Assembly: GCA_009667805.1 (NCBI GenBank)
Contig: CM019064.1
Coordinates: 77,622,400 to 77,686,399, forward strand
Source of the DNA: Leptobrachium leishanense
Lineage: Eukaryota; Chordata; Amphibia; Anura; Megophryidae
DNA: 64,000 nt
Direction of reading: 5' to 3'
Part shown: positions 46,490 to 59,167 of the stretch, piece by piece
Layout of the letters: every line of letters begins with the position of its first letter
Position numbering within the stretch: position 1 is the stretch's first letter
Made by a program: the position numbers and the translations under genes
Notes under the pieces: model-generated
The model's database searches: none
Told to the model about the DNA's origin: nothing
What the model saw: only the letters and a program-made list of their open reading frames with translations

Positions 46490-47926
46490 CTATAAAAAAT
46501 GGCAGACTTCAAAGTCCGCATTCAATCCCATAGGGAGGAGGGTATCTAAAGTATAAATCCAGCGCATCTCTGATTTGATAATTTTGGAGTGCATATCATC
46601 ACCCCTCCAATCCCGTGTAATTATTTCCAAACCCTGGAACTCCAAACCCTTGGGGTTACAGGAATGGATATCCTTAAAATGTGTAGACACGCTGTGTTTG
46701 TCGTAACCTCGAGTAATATTGCAAAGATGTTCGTTGATCCTGATGTATAAGGCCCTTGAGGTCTGGCCCACATAACGTTTACCACAAGGGCATTTAAGTA
46801 AATAAACAACGTTCTTACTATGACAGGTGATAATTTGACGAATAGGGAGAGTTGATTGATTATGAGGGGTATCGATGGTTCGAACCAATCTTTTGCGGCT
46901 GCCTGTCTTTCTGCAGGCAATGCATTGCCCGCATCCGTAAAAGCCCATATCTAAACCAAAGGGGTTTTTGTTTTTGATTTGAGTACGTAAATGGTTTTTG
47001 GTTAACTGGCGTCCAAAATTCTTACCCCCTCTATAAATAATGGTGGGGTGGTCTGGTAGAAGAGTATTAAGTAGCGGATCTCGTTTAAGAATTGGCCAGT
47101 GTCGCCTTATTGAGCGTGAGATAGCCTTATTAGTAAGATTGTAATCTAACACAAAAGGTAAAGATCTGATATCACTATTAGAATGTGATTTATATTTCAA
47201 AAGTGTGGTCCTATCTATTTTGGAGACTTCATTGCGCACAGAAAGGAGTTGGCTCCTTCCATATCCCTTGGCTGAAAAATCCTCAATTAATCTCTGGGAT
47301 TGAGACATAAAGAGGTTCATCTCGGTGCAGTTCCTTCGTATTCGTGTCATCTGTCCCTTAGGGACTGCCTTTAACCAGGGAGGATAATGATGACTTGTGA
47401 CATCAATGAAGCCATTAACCTTTACATCTTTGAAATGAGTGCTTGTCTCTATGTGACCCTCCTTCACATAGAGATTGAGATCTAAATAATTGACTTGTTC
47501 ATCACTAATGTTGTGTTCAAGTTTAATACCCAAGGAGTTCTGATTGAGGTGATTAATTAATTCTTCAAGTTGGGGCTTCGTGCCCCTCCAAATAATGAGT
47601 ATATCGTCTATGTAGCGTTTATAGAGGACGAGGCTCGAGCCCCAGCCATGCCCTGTCCATACCGCACTGTTCTCCCAGTGCGCCATGAACAGATTGGCAT
47701 AACTGAGGGCGAACCTCGTCCCCATCGCTGTGCCATGCGTTTGTAAGTAATATGTATCATGGTACCAGAAGTAATTGTTATGTAAAATCAGACGTATCCC
47801 TTTCAGAATAAAATCAATCTGTTCGTCTGCAAAGACGTCAGCCTCTCTCAGAAAAAATTCAACTGCCTCACAGCCAGCCTTATGGGAAATGATAGTATAC
47901 AAGGAGCTAACATCACAGGTAGCCAA
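46490..47926 (-). pseudogene. PLE reverse transcriptase (C-terminal part) and GIY-YIG endonuclease
   Basis: 478 codons. RT: TAMGTRFALSYANLFMAHWE, then catalytic KRYIDDILIIWRG (YIDD codons at 47,603-47,614) and LDLNLYVKEG. Then a Cys cluster (YGCGQCIACRKTG) and the GIY-YIG nuclease (VVYLLKCPCGKRYVGQTSRA, IRINEHL, with a final WIYTLDTLLPMGLN). This frame is intact in itself, but it is separated by a frameshift near 47,915-47,930 from the upstream RT half, so the element is a pseudogene. Closest in plan to Neptune/Poseidon-type vertebrate PLEs; the clade is not determined. Confidence 0.9.
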
Positions 47927-48809
47927 TTAAAAATCCTTCCTCCCAGGTTAGATCTTGCAAAAGATGTAGAACAGCTATCGTATCTTTCAGATATGCAGAA
48001 GTTTTTACCACTAGGGGCTGAAGAAGATGGTCAATATATTCTGAGATTTTACACGAAACAGAATTAATACCGGAGACTATAGGGCGCCCTGGTGGGTTAA
48101 TATTATTTTTATGTAACTTAGGTAAATGATAGAAATCAGGGATGCGTGGATAATCAACCCTTAGATATTTATGTTCTCTATCATTTAATATGCCCTTATC
48201 CTTTCCCTTTTGTAAAAATTCAAAGAATGATTCTTTAATGGAGTTAGTTGGATCTGTATCTAAAATTTGATAAGTAGATTGATCCGACAGCAACCTCATC
48301 GCCTCCTGATGATATTGTTCTTTATCGAGAATAACAACCCTCCCCCCTTTGTCTGCAGGTTTAATGACTATATCATGATCCTGTTTAAGTTGTATGTATC
48401 CTTTATATTCTAATGGAGTTAGATTTTTTGGTTTAAATTTACTTTTATTGATGTTAAATTGTAATTTTCTGATGTCCATATGGATCATCTGTTCGAATGT
48501 TTCAATTTCCTTGGATATCATATGGCGGGGGTAGAAGGTGGATTTTTCTTTTAATTGGGTATGAATATACTGATTATCTATATTATTCTGTCTCTCTAAT
48601 GGAGTCTTAATAAAGAAACGTTTGAGGCATAGCTTACGTTTGAATTTTTGTAAATCTACGTAGGTATTAAAGGTATTTCCTTGATTCGTAGGGATATATT
48701 TGAGGCCCTTACTTAACACCCCAAGTTGTCCTTTAGTGAGGGTTTTACTGCTCAAATTGAAAACATCTATTGGTTCCATGTTCTCCCTCTTTTTCCTTCT
48801 CTGTGCCAC
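47913..48809 (-). pseudogene. PLE ORF, middle part (RT N-terminal half)
   Basis: 298 codons including FNLSSKTLTKGQLGVLSKGL, IKPADKGGRVVILDKEQYHQ and FYHLPKLHKNNINPPGRPIV, the conserved PLE RT fingers motifs. It should run on into DVSSLYT in the next frame, but a one- or two-base shift ends it. Another shift near 48,790 separates it from the upstream part. Confidence 0.88.
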
Positions 48810-50011
48810 TCTCCCTCCTCTAGATCCTCTTCCATAAAAGCTCTTTTCTTTGGGATTTTTTCCATATGGTTCCCACCTATGGCACCCTTGATGCGTTCCC
48901 TGTATCTGTCCTTTTGAGGGACTTCCTTTCCCAAATCTGTCCTACTATCATCGTGGGCTGAATCATCACATTCTCGAGTGAGAGGCTGAAATCTATTGTG
49001 TATCGGAACAGACTGATAACGTCCATTAGTCACTTGATGTTCCTCGTGACTCGTTCTTTCTTTGTAGGGACGGTTAGTATAATAATTTGATTGTTAATGT
49101 CTTTCAAAGGCATCAGATCTTAGGGGACGTGTTGTTCTTAACTTTGTAGAATCTTCACGTACTGGAAAAAATTGACGTGGAGTTCTTGGGTAATTACTGT
49201 GGGGATTGGAGCGTTGTGTATATTGAGAATTCTGATCTAGTTGTTGTGACCTAGGAATTTTCCTCCTCACTGATTCCTCCATTCTAATGCTATTCTTTCT
49301 AATTGGAAAAGTTCCTCTTAAATGGGCACTGTTGTCGATGTCTGGATACTGATCTACTGGAGCTTTAGTACCATTCCTACCTCTAAAGTTCTTATTGGCA
49401 CTATGATTTTGGAACACCCAAACTTTATGACTGGTATAGTCTCTAAGGTCTCGATTGTATTTGCTTCTCTTTTTATTCTTAACTTCTATTTCTAATTTGT
49501 TTAATTCTGTCTCTATCCTATATAATAGGGACTTTCTTTCCTCTGGCTCAGTGATTTGAGTCAGATTAGCGAAATCTGTCTCAATATCTAGATTTAATTT
49601 CTCTAAAAGTATTTTCCGTTTCTGAATAATGATTTCAATGGTGGTTAGAGAAAAACCTTCCAGCATGTTACACCAGATGGTCATAAATGCATCATCCATC
49701 ATTTCTGGTGAAGGATCTTTAGACCATCGTAAACCGCGTGGTATGATATTTTCTTTAGAGTAGTGTTCTAAAGTGGCAATATCCCATTTAAGGCGTATTT
49801 CTTTTTTGAGAAGATACTCTAGTCTATTACTCAGTTTTTTCTTATCACGACTAGTGACAATGTTTACATTACTTTCCCCAATGGGGATGTCTTTGTGGAA
49901 GACTTCATCAGTATCGATACCGTATTTATTTCTAAATTTCATTGCTAAAAACCAGAAAAGCTGCCAAACATCTGATGGAATATCTATATGGAATGCAACA
50001 AAGGAACCCAA
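48767..50011 (-). pseudogene. PLE ORF, N-terminal basic/coiled part, one stop
   Basis: Starts MGSFVAFHIDIPSDVWQLFW at 50,011. A charged, helix-rich region (EIIIQKRKILLEKL, EPEERKSLLYRIETELNKLE) is followed by a basic, low-complexity stretch. In-frame TAA at 49,094-49,096, then the same frame continues to 48,767. The PLE N-terminus is poorly characterised; RNA binding or multimerisation is a guess from composition. Confidence 0.75.
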
Positions 50012-50798
50012 ATAAATGGGTAAAAGATGTTAATACGGCGCTAAAAAATACTAAACACACAAATGGATAGTTGCAGCTCACCAATGGGTGTATTCCTCAC
50101 CCACAAATATAGTAGAGGAGAGTAGATATGCCAAGAAGGCAGATCAGGGAGCGCAAAAAAATTACAACACTCTCACCAGGTGTTAAAAGTGAAATACAAA
50201 GAGTGTACTCATCTCGGGTATGGACCAGTAGAAAAACCACAACATATGCCTATAGAATAGAATAAAAACAACAGATTGCGCAATACCAGAGGTAAAATGG
50301 ATATGAACAGAAGATAACAATTGCACACTCACAGAGGTGGAGCCTGTGAGGCTCTCTGTCAGCGCCTGCAAGCCACTTGAGGGGGGGCTTCACCCACAGT
50401 ATTCAATAGTTGTTATCACGCTTCTTATGCTTGTATACACTCTTTCTTGGCCGGAATGGTGAAGTGGCACGAATGTGACCTCGGACAAATGGAGAGTGTA
50501 TAGCGTAATATTGCTATGCTAATACTGTATAACAAAAAAGCAATAGCACACTCACGTGATATGGAGCCTCTTGTTAGGGTGGCTCAGTAGATAAGGCCTC
50601 AGACCATTTTGGGTAGGTCTCACCCTTCTTGAGACTTAGTGGATACCGGGAGTGCAGGTTCCTGGATCTCAGATGATCAAAAGGTAATGATAAATAATAA
50701 GTAATGGCAAATAAAATGAGCATAAAAGTATTAAGGAGATAAAAAATGTATTTCAAATAAAAACAAAATAAAATGAGTACAAAAAATAAGGGAAATAA

Positions 50799-50844
50799 AC
50801 CGAAACGCGTTTCTCCTGCCGTTCTGCAGGCTTCCTCAGTCGGT
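50799..50844 (-). ncRNA. Hammerhead-ribozyme-like motif (PLE copy 2)
   Basis: Identical in core and helices to the motif at 45,866-45,911: ACCGA, CTGAGGA, CCTGC/GCAGG, GAAA, ACGCGT, TCGGT. Confidence 0.7.
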
Positions 50845-51424
50845 AATAGCCCCTTGAGTGTCCATACATGATCTTAAATAATGTCCCAATAATTGGAGAA
50901 GACATATCATTGGCGTGCGGTTCACCGTTGTTATCGATGTGCATCATGACTTCCGGAACTTCCGGTTTGCGTCTCATCTACCGGATATGCGCCTGCGGGC
51001 CAAGCGATGATTTCCGGTTTGCGTTTCACGCGTCGGAACTTCCGGTTCATGGAGTAGGAACGGATATCTGCATGCTTCTACAGATGGCTAAAGAGATCCC
51101 AGAATAGGAGAAGGAGGAAGAGCCTCCAAAAGGCACAGAACAGAAAAAGGGGGGGGGAAGGAGAGTCCTCTTGTCCAGGGGCAAAAAGTCCAGCGGCCAC
51201 CACATAACAGTCCGGAAGGGAAATATGCAAAAAAAGAAAAAATAAATAAAAATAAAAAAAAAAATATATAATACACGCATAAAAATCATGAAACATAAAT
51301 AATACTATATATAACACAGGAAAATACAGTGACAGGAAAGAGAAATATATAGTGTCTTTAATAAAAAATAATATACACAGAGAGCCTAAATATGTAATTC
51401 ATAAAAAATAGGAAGAATGAAAAA

Positions 51425-52667
51425 TTATAAAAAATGGCAGACTTCAAAGTCCGCATTCAATCCCATAGGGAGGAGGGTATCTAGAGTATAAATCCAGCGC
51501 ATCTCTGATTTGATAATTTTGGAGTGCATATCATCACCCCTCCAATCCCGTGTAATTATTTCCAAACCCTGGAACTCCAAACCCTTGGGGTTACAGGAAT
51601 GGATATCCTTAAAATGTGTAGACACGCTGTGTTTGTCGTAACCTCGAGTAATATTGCAAAGATGTTCGTTGATCCTGATGTATATAAGGCCCTTGAGGTC
51701 TGGCCCACATAACGTTTACCACAAGGGCATTTAAGTAAATAAACAACGTTCTTACTATGACAGGTGATAATTTGACGAATAGGGAGAGTTGATTGATTAT
51801 GAGGGGTATCGATGGTTCGAACCAATCTTTTGCGGCTGCCTGTCTTTCTGCAGGCAATGCATTGCCCGCATCCGTAAAAGCCCATATCTAAACCAAAGGG
51901 TTTTTGTTTTTGATTTGAGTACGTAAATGGTTTTTGGTTAACTGGCGTCCAAAATTCTTACCCCCTCTATAAATAATGGTGGGGTGGTCTGGTAGAAGAG
52001 TATTAAGTAGCGGATCTCGTTTAAGAATTGGCCAGTGTCGCCTTATTGAGCGTGAGATAGCCTTATTAGTAAGATTGTAATCTAACACAAAAGGTAAAGA
52101 TCTGATATCACTATTAGAATGTGATTTATATTTCAAAAGTGTGGTCCTATCTTTTGGAGACTTCATTGCGCACAGAAAGGAGTTGGCTCCTTCCATATCC
52201 CTTGGCTGAAAAATCCTCAATTAATTTCTGGGATTGGGACATAAAGAGGTTCATCTCGGTGCAGTTCCTTCGTATTCGTGTCATCTGTCCCTTAGGGACT
52301 GCCTTTAACCAGGGAGGATAATGATGACTTGTGACATCAATGAAGCCATTAACCTTTACATCTTTGAAATGAGTGCTTGTCTCTATGTGACCCTCCTTCA
52401 CATAGAGATTGAGATCTAAATAATTGACTTGTTCACCACTAATGTTGTGTTCAAGTTTAATACCCAAGGAGCTCTGATTGAGGTGATTAATAAAATCTTC
52501 AAGTTGGGGCTTCGTGCCCCTCCAAATAATGAGTATATCGTCTATGTAGCGTTTATAGAGGACGAGGCTCGAGCCCCAGCCATGCCCTGTCCATACCGCA
52601 CTGTTCTCCCAGTGCGCCATGAACAGATTGGCATAATTGGGGGCAAACCTCGTCCCCATCGCTGTGC
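51425..52667 (-). pseudogene. Second PLE copy, RT/endonuclease fragment
   Basis: Near-identical to 46,490-47,740. Breaks compared with copy 1: a 2-base loss near 52,152, one G lost near 51,898, and a TA insertion near 51,684 that shifts the GIY-YIG domain. It is cut at 52,667, where the inverted copy starts. Confidence 0.88.
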
Positions 52668-52975
52668 CACAATGCCCTTGTGGTAAACGTTATGTGGGCC
52701 AGACCTCAAGGGCCTTATACATCAGGATCAACGAACATCTTTGCAATATTACTCGAGGTTACGACAAACACAGCGTGTCTACACATTTTAAGGATATCCA
52801 TTCCTGTAACCCCAAGGGTTTGGAGTTCCAGGGTTTGGAAATAATTACACGGGATTGGAGGGGTGATGATATGCACTCCAAAATTATCAAATCAGAGATG
52901 CGCTGGATTTATACTCTAGATACCCTCCTCCCTATGGGATTGAATGCGGACTTTGAAGTCTGCCATTTTTTATAA
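52668..52975 (+). pseudogene. Inverted PLE copy, GIY-YIG domain end
   Basis: CPCGKRYVGQTSRALYIRIN through to GLNADFEVCHFL and stop, on the + strand. The frame is open but lacks RT and the first strand of the nuclease. It is followed by the inverted pseudo-LTR (52,980-54,200). Confidence 0.88.
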
Positions 52976-53563
52976 TTTTTCATTCTTCCTATTTTTTATG
53001 AATTACATATTTAGGCTCTCTGTGTATATTATTTTTTATTAAAGACACTATATATTTCTCTTTTTTTCCTGTCACTGTATTATTCCTGTGTTATATATAG
53101 TATTATTTATGTTTCATGATTTTTATGCGTGTATTATATATTTTTTATTTTTATTTTTATTTATTTTTTCTTTTTTTGCATATTTCCCTTCCGGACTGTT
53201 ATGTGGTGGCCGCTGGACTTTTTGCCCCTGGACAAGAGGACTCTCCTTCCCCCCCCCCCTTTTTCTGTTCTGTGCCTTTTGGAGGCTCTTCCTCCTTCTC
53301 CTATTCTGGGATCTCTTTAGCCATCTGTAGAAGCATGCAGATATCCGTTCCTACTCCATGAACCGGAAGTTCCGACGCGTGAAACGCAAACCGGAAATCA
53401 TCGCTTGGCCCGCAGGCGCATATCCGGTAGATGAGACGCAAACCGGAAGTTCCGGAAGTCATGATGCACATCGATAACAACGGTGAACCGCACGCCAATG
53501 ACATGTCTTCTCCAATTATTGGGACATTATTTAAGATCATGTATGGACACTCAAGGGGCTATT

Positions 53564-53609
53564 ACCGACTGAGGAAGCCTGCAGAACGGCAGGAGAAACG
53601 CGTTTCGGT
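53564..53609 (+). ncRNA. Hammerhead-ribozyme-like motif (inverted PLE copy)
   Basis: Same motif as at 45,866 and 50,799 but on the + strand, matching the orientation of the coding fragment just upstream. In all three copies the motif is on the sense strand, 3' of the ORF. Confidence 0.7.
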
Positions 53610-55826
53610 TTATTTCCCTTATTTTTTGTACTCATTTTATTTTGTTTTTATTTGGAATAAATTTTTTATCTCCTTAATACTTTTATGCTCATTTTATTTG
53701 CCATTACTTATTATTTATCATTACCTTTTGATCATCTGAGATCCAGGAACCTGCACTCCCGGTATCCACTAAGTCTCAAGAAGGGTGAGACCTACCCAAA
53801 ATGGTCTGAGGCCTTATCTACTGAGCCACCCTAACAAGAGGCTCCATATCACGTGAGTGTGCTATTGCTTTTTTGTTATACAGTATTAGCATAGCAATAT
53901 TACGCTATACACTCTCCATTTGTCCGAGATCACATTCGTGCCACTTCACCATTCCGGCCAAGAAAGAGTGTATACAAGCATAAGAAGCGTGATAACAACT
54001 ATTGAATACTGTGGGTGAAGCCCCCCCTCAAGTGGCTTGCAGGCGCTGACAGAGAGCCTCACAGGCTCCACCTCTGTGAGTGTGCAATTGTTATCTTCTG
54101 TTCATATCCATTTTTACCTCTGGTATTGCGCAATCTGTTGTTTTTATTTCTATTCTATAGGCATATGTTGTGGTTTTTCTACTGGTCCATACCCGAGATG
54201 AGTACACTCTTTGTATTTCACTTTTAACACCTGGTGAGAGTGTTGTAATTTTTTTGCGCTCCCTGATCTGCCTTCTTGGCATATCTACTCTCCTCTACTA
54301 TATTTGTGGGTGAGGAATACACCCATTGGTGAACTGCAACTATCCATTTGTGTGTTTAGTATTTTTTAGCGCCGTATTAACATCTTTTACCCATTTATTT
54401 GGGTTCCTTTGTTGTATTTCATTATAAATGTTATGTTATATTTGTCTGACCTACACGTGCCTCATTGATTTAATTGTAAGCAAGATGACTGAATGATCAA
54501 AATCAATGTCAAACTGGCCAAAACACTCAATTTCAGTGGGGGTTGAATAATTTTGAACACAACTGTAAATCAGTGCGCGGACTGTTTTTTTCACGGGATT
54601 CAGCCAATCAGAATTAAGAACCTTAATTGACATCAATTCACCTTAAAAACTCACTAACGTTTTTGCACCTGTCAAAATAAATCTGAGTATACATGCTGCA
54701 GCAATAAAAAAAATATGCACGAATTCACAATTTGTTTGTTTGGGTATGTGTAGAATGTGTAACTATACTGTGCTGTATTTTTTTTTCGTGCTGGTGTATT
54801 TTGATTTGGCCAGAACGTTCAGATTTGCAGTTAATACCAGGTTTTCAAAGACGTTAAAATTCTGTGCGCAAACGACGGGCCATATTGCATTCTCTGCGCA
54901 AATTTTTTTGCGCGCATTGTCCAGCGTTATCGCGCAAAAATTAACGTGATATTCGGATCCGAACGGATTTTCTCATCCGTCAAAAAATAACCTTAGTACA
55001 AAAAACGCGCAAAACGAAGTGTAATACGCGCGCAGTAACGTCGCGCATGTAAATCAGTGCGCCGACTGTTTTTTTTCACGGGATTCAACCAATCAGAATT
55101 AAGAACCTTAATTGACATCAATTCACCTTAATTGACTAACGTTTTTGCGCCTGTCAAAATAAATCTGAGTATAAATGCTGCAGCAATAAAAAAATGCACG
55201 AATTCACAATCTTTTGGTTTGGGTATGTGTAGAATGTGGAACTATACTGTGCTGTATTCTTTTTTTTCGTGCTGGCGTATTTTGATTCGGCCAGAACGTT
55301 CAGATTTGCAGTTAACACCAGGTTTTCAAAGACTTTAAAATTATGCGCGCAAACGTCGTTCGTAGGAAGTTGCGCATCTTTTGAAATACCATCGCACCAA
55401 ATACCATGAAATAACGCATTTGCGCTCACAATGTTAAGTATAGGACGCGCACAGTTCATCAAGCTCGCGCAAGTCCATCCGCGTCAAACGATAACGTGCA
55501 TCGTTTGCGCGAACGTTGAAATACGACGTTCTGCGCAAATGGTTTTGTCCTCGCGCAAAACCGGTGCGCGAGGAATGAAATAGGGCCCGTGGTTCGTAGG
55601 AAATTGCGCATCTATTGAAATACCATCCGCTTACGCATTTGCGCTCACAATGTTAAGTATAGGACGCGCACAGTTCATCAGGCTCGCGCAAGTCCATCCA
55701 CGTCAAATGATAACGTGCATCGTTTGCGCGAACGTTGAAATACGACGTTCTGCGCAAATGGTTTTGTCGTCGCGCAAATGCGCACTTGCGTGCGCGCAAA
55801 ACAGATGCGCGAGGAATGAAATAGGG

Positions 55827-57621
55827 CCCTATGTCTTTTATATTTCCATACAAAATTACACACATGTCTTTGAAAGTCTTTCAGGTCACCCTCTGCGAGC
55901 GGAACCGGGAGAGCCTGGAACAGGTACAAAAGACACAGAAGAATATTCATTTTGATACTGTGGATCCTACCGATCCACGAAATGCAATCCTTGTCCCAGG
56001 ATCCCAGCTCCGCCTGCAGTTTGTCATACAACAATCTATAATTAGCATCATACATAGAGTCCTATGAATGCATTAGTTATATCCCTAGGTATGTTATACT
56101 TCGTTCAGCCACCTTGAAGCCATAGCGGGCAGAAAGAGTTGCCAGGGTAGATTCAGGAATGCCGAGGGCCAGCGCTATTGATTTATCAAAATTGATCTTA
56201 TAACCTGTCTGCGTAAGAAAAGAATCTAAAATAGGTTGCAGTGCGGCCAATGAAGTGTCAGGGGAAGTAAGGGAAAACAATATATCGTCCGCATAAGCGG
56301 ACAACACATAAGATGATCCTGCCATTTCTATCCCACTTATCCCCGGTGTAGATCTAATTTGGGAAAGTAAGGGTTCCAGTGTCAGGGCAAAAAGTATAGG
56401 TGACAGAGAGCATCCCTGCCTTGTGCCATTTAAGATGGAAAAAGGTTTCGGGGAGGTGCCAGGGACTAAAATTTGAACCCTAGGTGAAGAATACAAGGCT
56501 TGCACCGCTTCCCGAAACTCCACAGGAAAACCCATCTCTTCAAGCAACAGAAACAGGTATGGCCACTGAACTCTGTCAAAAACCTTTTTGGCATCAAGAG
56601 AAAGAAAAAGTGAGGGGTATCTCTGAGTCGATGCAGACCATATTAAATCCACCACCCTTCTCGTGTTATCATAAGCCTGCTGACCGGGGATGAAACCCAC
56701 CTGATCCGCATGTATCAAAGACGGGAGCATAGGGTTCAACCTATTAGCCATTATCTTAGCAAATAATTTAAGGTCTGTATTAATTAAAGAAATAGTCTGG
56801 TAGTTATTAGGGAGAGTATTATCCTTTCCAGGTTTAGGAAGGACAACTACAGACTCCAGCATATCATTATGATGAAATCGTGCACCCCCAGCACATCATT
56901 AAACAAAGAAAGTAAATGGGGTTTTAATATTGAAAGGAATGTCTTATAATAAACCTCAGTGAGACCATCATGACCTGGAGCTTTATGGGGCTTCAAGGAG
57001 AGAACAGCCACTCGCAGTTTCTCGTCTGTGATAGGCATGGCCAAAGATTGAATCTGTTCTTCTCGCACCTTCTGTATATGCAGAGAGTGCAAAAACTGTC
57101 TTATCCTTTGGCAATGATCATTATCAGTTAAAGAATGAGCCGGGGAGTGGTTATAAAGACCCTTGTAAAACTCGGTGAAGATCCGCTGGACCCCTCCCAG
57201 GGAGTGTCGAAGACTGCCAGCTGCATCCCGCAAGGAAATAGGGCTCACTCTCTCCCCTCTGGGACATAAAGTGCAGGCCAACAATGTATCCATTTTATTA
57301 CCTTTTTCATAAAAAAACGCCTAGACCATAAAAGTGACTTACAAACATCTTCCACCAATAATTTAGTTATATCCTTTCTAACCGCCTGCAGCATGGCAAA
57401 AGAGTCAGAAGGTGCAGCCTTGTGTGCCATCTCTAAACCTGTCAATTGGAGTTGTAGGTCTGCCAGCAATTTATACTTCATCTTTTTACTGTACGAAACA
57501 TGTTTAATAAAAGCCCCCCACACAACTGCCTTATGAACTGACCATAATGTAGCAACTGGGATCTCTGGCGATGTATTAAGTTGAAAATACTGAACAATAT
57601 CCTCCCGCACTGCATCCCTAA
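55827..57621 (-). pseudogene. Tx1-clade (L1-like) LINE ORF2 fragment
   Basis: Minus-strand frames 57,245-57,610, 56,847-57,293, 56,077-56,862 and about 55,835-56,055 in sequence. They give the pre-RT region, KAPGHDGLTEVYYKTF, then PNNYQTISLINTDLKLFAKI, NGTRQGCSLSPILFALTLEP and the catalytic AYADDILF (YADD codons at 56,284-56,295), then the C-terminal IKMNILLCLLYLFQALPV. The NYRPISLLN-like block and LxYADD match Tx1/L1. At least two frameshifts and stops are seen; both ends are missing (truncated by family F repeat and by a hAT insertion). Confidence 0.85.
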
Positions 57622-57940
57622 TAGGGATGAGCCGAACACTCCCCGAGTTCGGTCCCGAACCCCCATGCCAGTCAATGGGGCTGAAAATTCATTTTTTTGG
57701 AGTGCCCTCCAAGAGGGCATGTATGCTACATATTTGCCATAAAAGGTGTATGGGGGTCCGGGTAGTGCCCTGGGGGACAGGAGACAAGGACAAAAAGTTT
57801 TTTAAAAAAAGTTTTTAAAGTGACAGTGAGTTTTCCATGAAATAATCTCCCTCTCAGCATTATTTTACTGAGAGGGTGGTGGATGCATGGAACAGTCTTC
57901 CAGTAGAAGTGGTAGAGGCCAAAACAGTAATTGAATTTAA

Positions 57941-59167
57941 CCACTTGAATGCTAAGGACGCGCTCAGCGCGTCCTCAGCATTCCCCCTGGTATGCGGAGG
58001 ACGCGCTGAGCGCGTCCTCGCATTGGGGTCAGCGTTCGGCCGGGTTCCGGCCGATCGCTGGCCCCTCCGGTGCGGGCTGACATCCTGGATGTCAGCCCGG
58101 CATCCGGAGCAGTGGCCGCCATTATTATGTGTCATCGCGCCCCCGCGATGACACATAATTCAGGCGCCCCCCCCGCATGTGCGGAGGAGGCGCCTGAAAG
58201 GGAGGGGGGGGAGGTCCTTCGGACCTCTCTCCCTCCCGATCGGCGGCTCACAGGGGCTTAACCCAGGCATCATTTGGAAGGGCACAGCCTGCCCTTCCAA
58301 ATGATGCCTGGCATTAACCCCTGGGGAGCTGGATCGCAAATCGGCGCTGAAAAGCGCCGATTTGCGATCCTTCCCGGGAGCTGGCCGACATCTTGGATGT
58401 CGGCCAAGCTTCCGGGAACTCCCCCAGAGGACTGGCGTCATCGTGCGTAGCACGATGACGCCAGTCCTAGCATTAACCCCTAACTGCCACGAAGTGTGGA
58501 GATAGGGAGTTCCAATGAACTCCCTATCTCCCGATCCGTGGCAGTTAGGGGTTAAATTTTGATATCGTTGGATCGGCCAGAGCATGGCCGTTCCAACGAT
58601 ACCAAACATGAAAGTAAAAAAAATTGTAAAAAAAAAAATAAAAAAATAAAAAATAAAAAAAAAAAAATAAAAATAAAAAAAAACACTTTTTTTTTTTTTT
58701 TTTTGTTTTTTTAATGAAGCAATATTTTTCCCATTTCAATTATAATGTGAACAATGATGCTGCATTAACGATTTTTGTATGCGGTGCGTTTGTTAAAAAT
58801 GGTGTCATTTTCCCCAAAAAAAAATGTAACGAGACCCCATCTCTAATTTTTTTAACAAGCGCACCCCATACAAAATATAACCGCAATTGCTCGCATGTTA
58901 AAATGTGGAAAAAAACACTTTACACGCTGTAAATTATTGAAAATACATATTTTATTGCATTTTTTGTTATAATATACAAACATGACATAACGTATACATA
59001 TAATAATGACATATTATGAATCTACCGAGTCTGACGGAAAGAACGATATATAATATGTCGATGTCATATACTAAAATAAGCCTTCAAAACAGGTTTAAAC
59101 ATGATGCGCAAAACAGGTAAAAAATGACCTCAGCACAGGGGCGGGAAAAGCCTCAGCAGCGAAAGGG
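57941..59167. mobile_element. piggyBac-like MITE containing a serial hairpin array
   Basis: TTAA on both sides (57,937-57,940; 59,168-59,171). The ends are CCACTTGAATGCTAAGGACG and the inverse of CTCAGCAGCGAAAGGG. The left half (57,950-58,602) is about 13 consecutive hairpins, then A/T runs, then a region (AATTATAATGTGAACAATGA...) shared with 60,983-61,420. Extra internal TTAA sites (58,258; 58,314; 58,473; 58,552) suggest accretion of smaller TTAA elements. Confidence 0.8.
57950..58602. repeat. Array of about 13 adjacent hairpins
   Basis: Stems at 57,950-57,981, 57,997-58,019, 58,025-58,065, 58,068-58,106, 58,124-58,159, 58,161-58,196, 58,200-58,237, 58,263-58,311, 58,331-58,370, 58,371-58,418, 58,429-58,467, 58,473-58,555 and 58,563-58,602. 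Each has its own unrelated stem sequence (for example GGATCGCAAATCGGCGCT, GGACTGGCGTCATCGTGC), with near-perfect pairing and short loops. Confidence 0.9.

Larger units (their letters stand above)
45296..54414 (-). mobile_element. Penelope-like retroelement insertion, tandem plus inverted copies
   Basis: The insertion in Tc1 is flanked by the 16-bp duplication TATTTCATTATAAATG (45,280-45,295; 54,415-54,430). Layout: a near-complete minus-strand copy (ORFs 46,490-50,011) with a downstream terminal region (about 45,296-46,485); a second, 5'-truncated minus copy in tandem (50,229-52,667) giving the direct-repeat pseudo-LTR; then a head-on inverted + strand copy (52,668-54,414). The right end stops just inside the PLE ORF start (GGGTTCCTTTGTTG). 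Pseudo-LTRs and an inverted 5'-truncated copy are hallmarks of PLEs. Confidence 0.9.

Noticed and set aside
58545..58739. Minus-strand frame KKTKKKKKK...FFFYFLFFYFFF
   Set aside because: Low-complexity A/T runs only.
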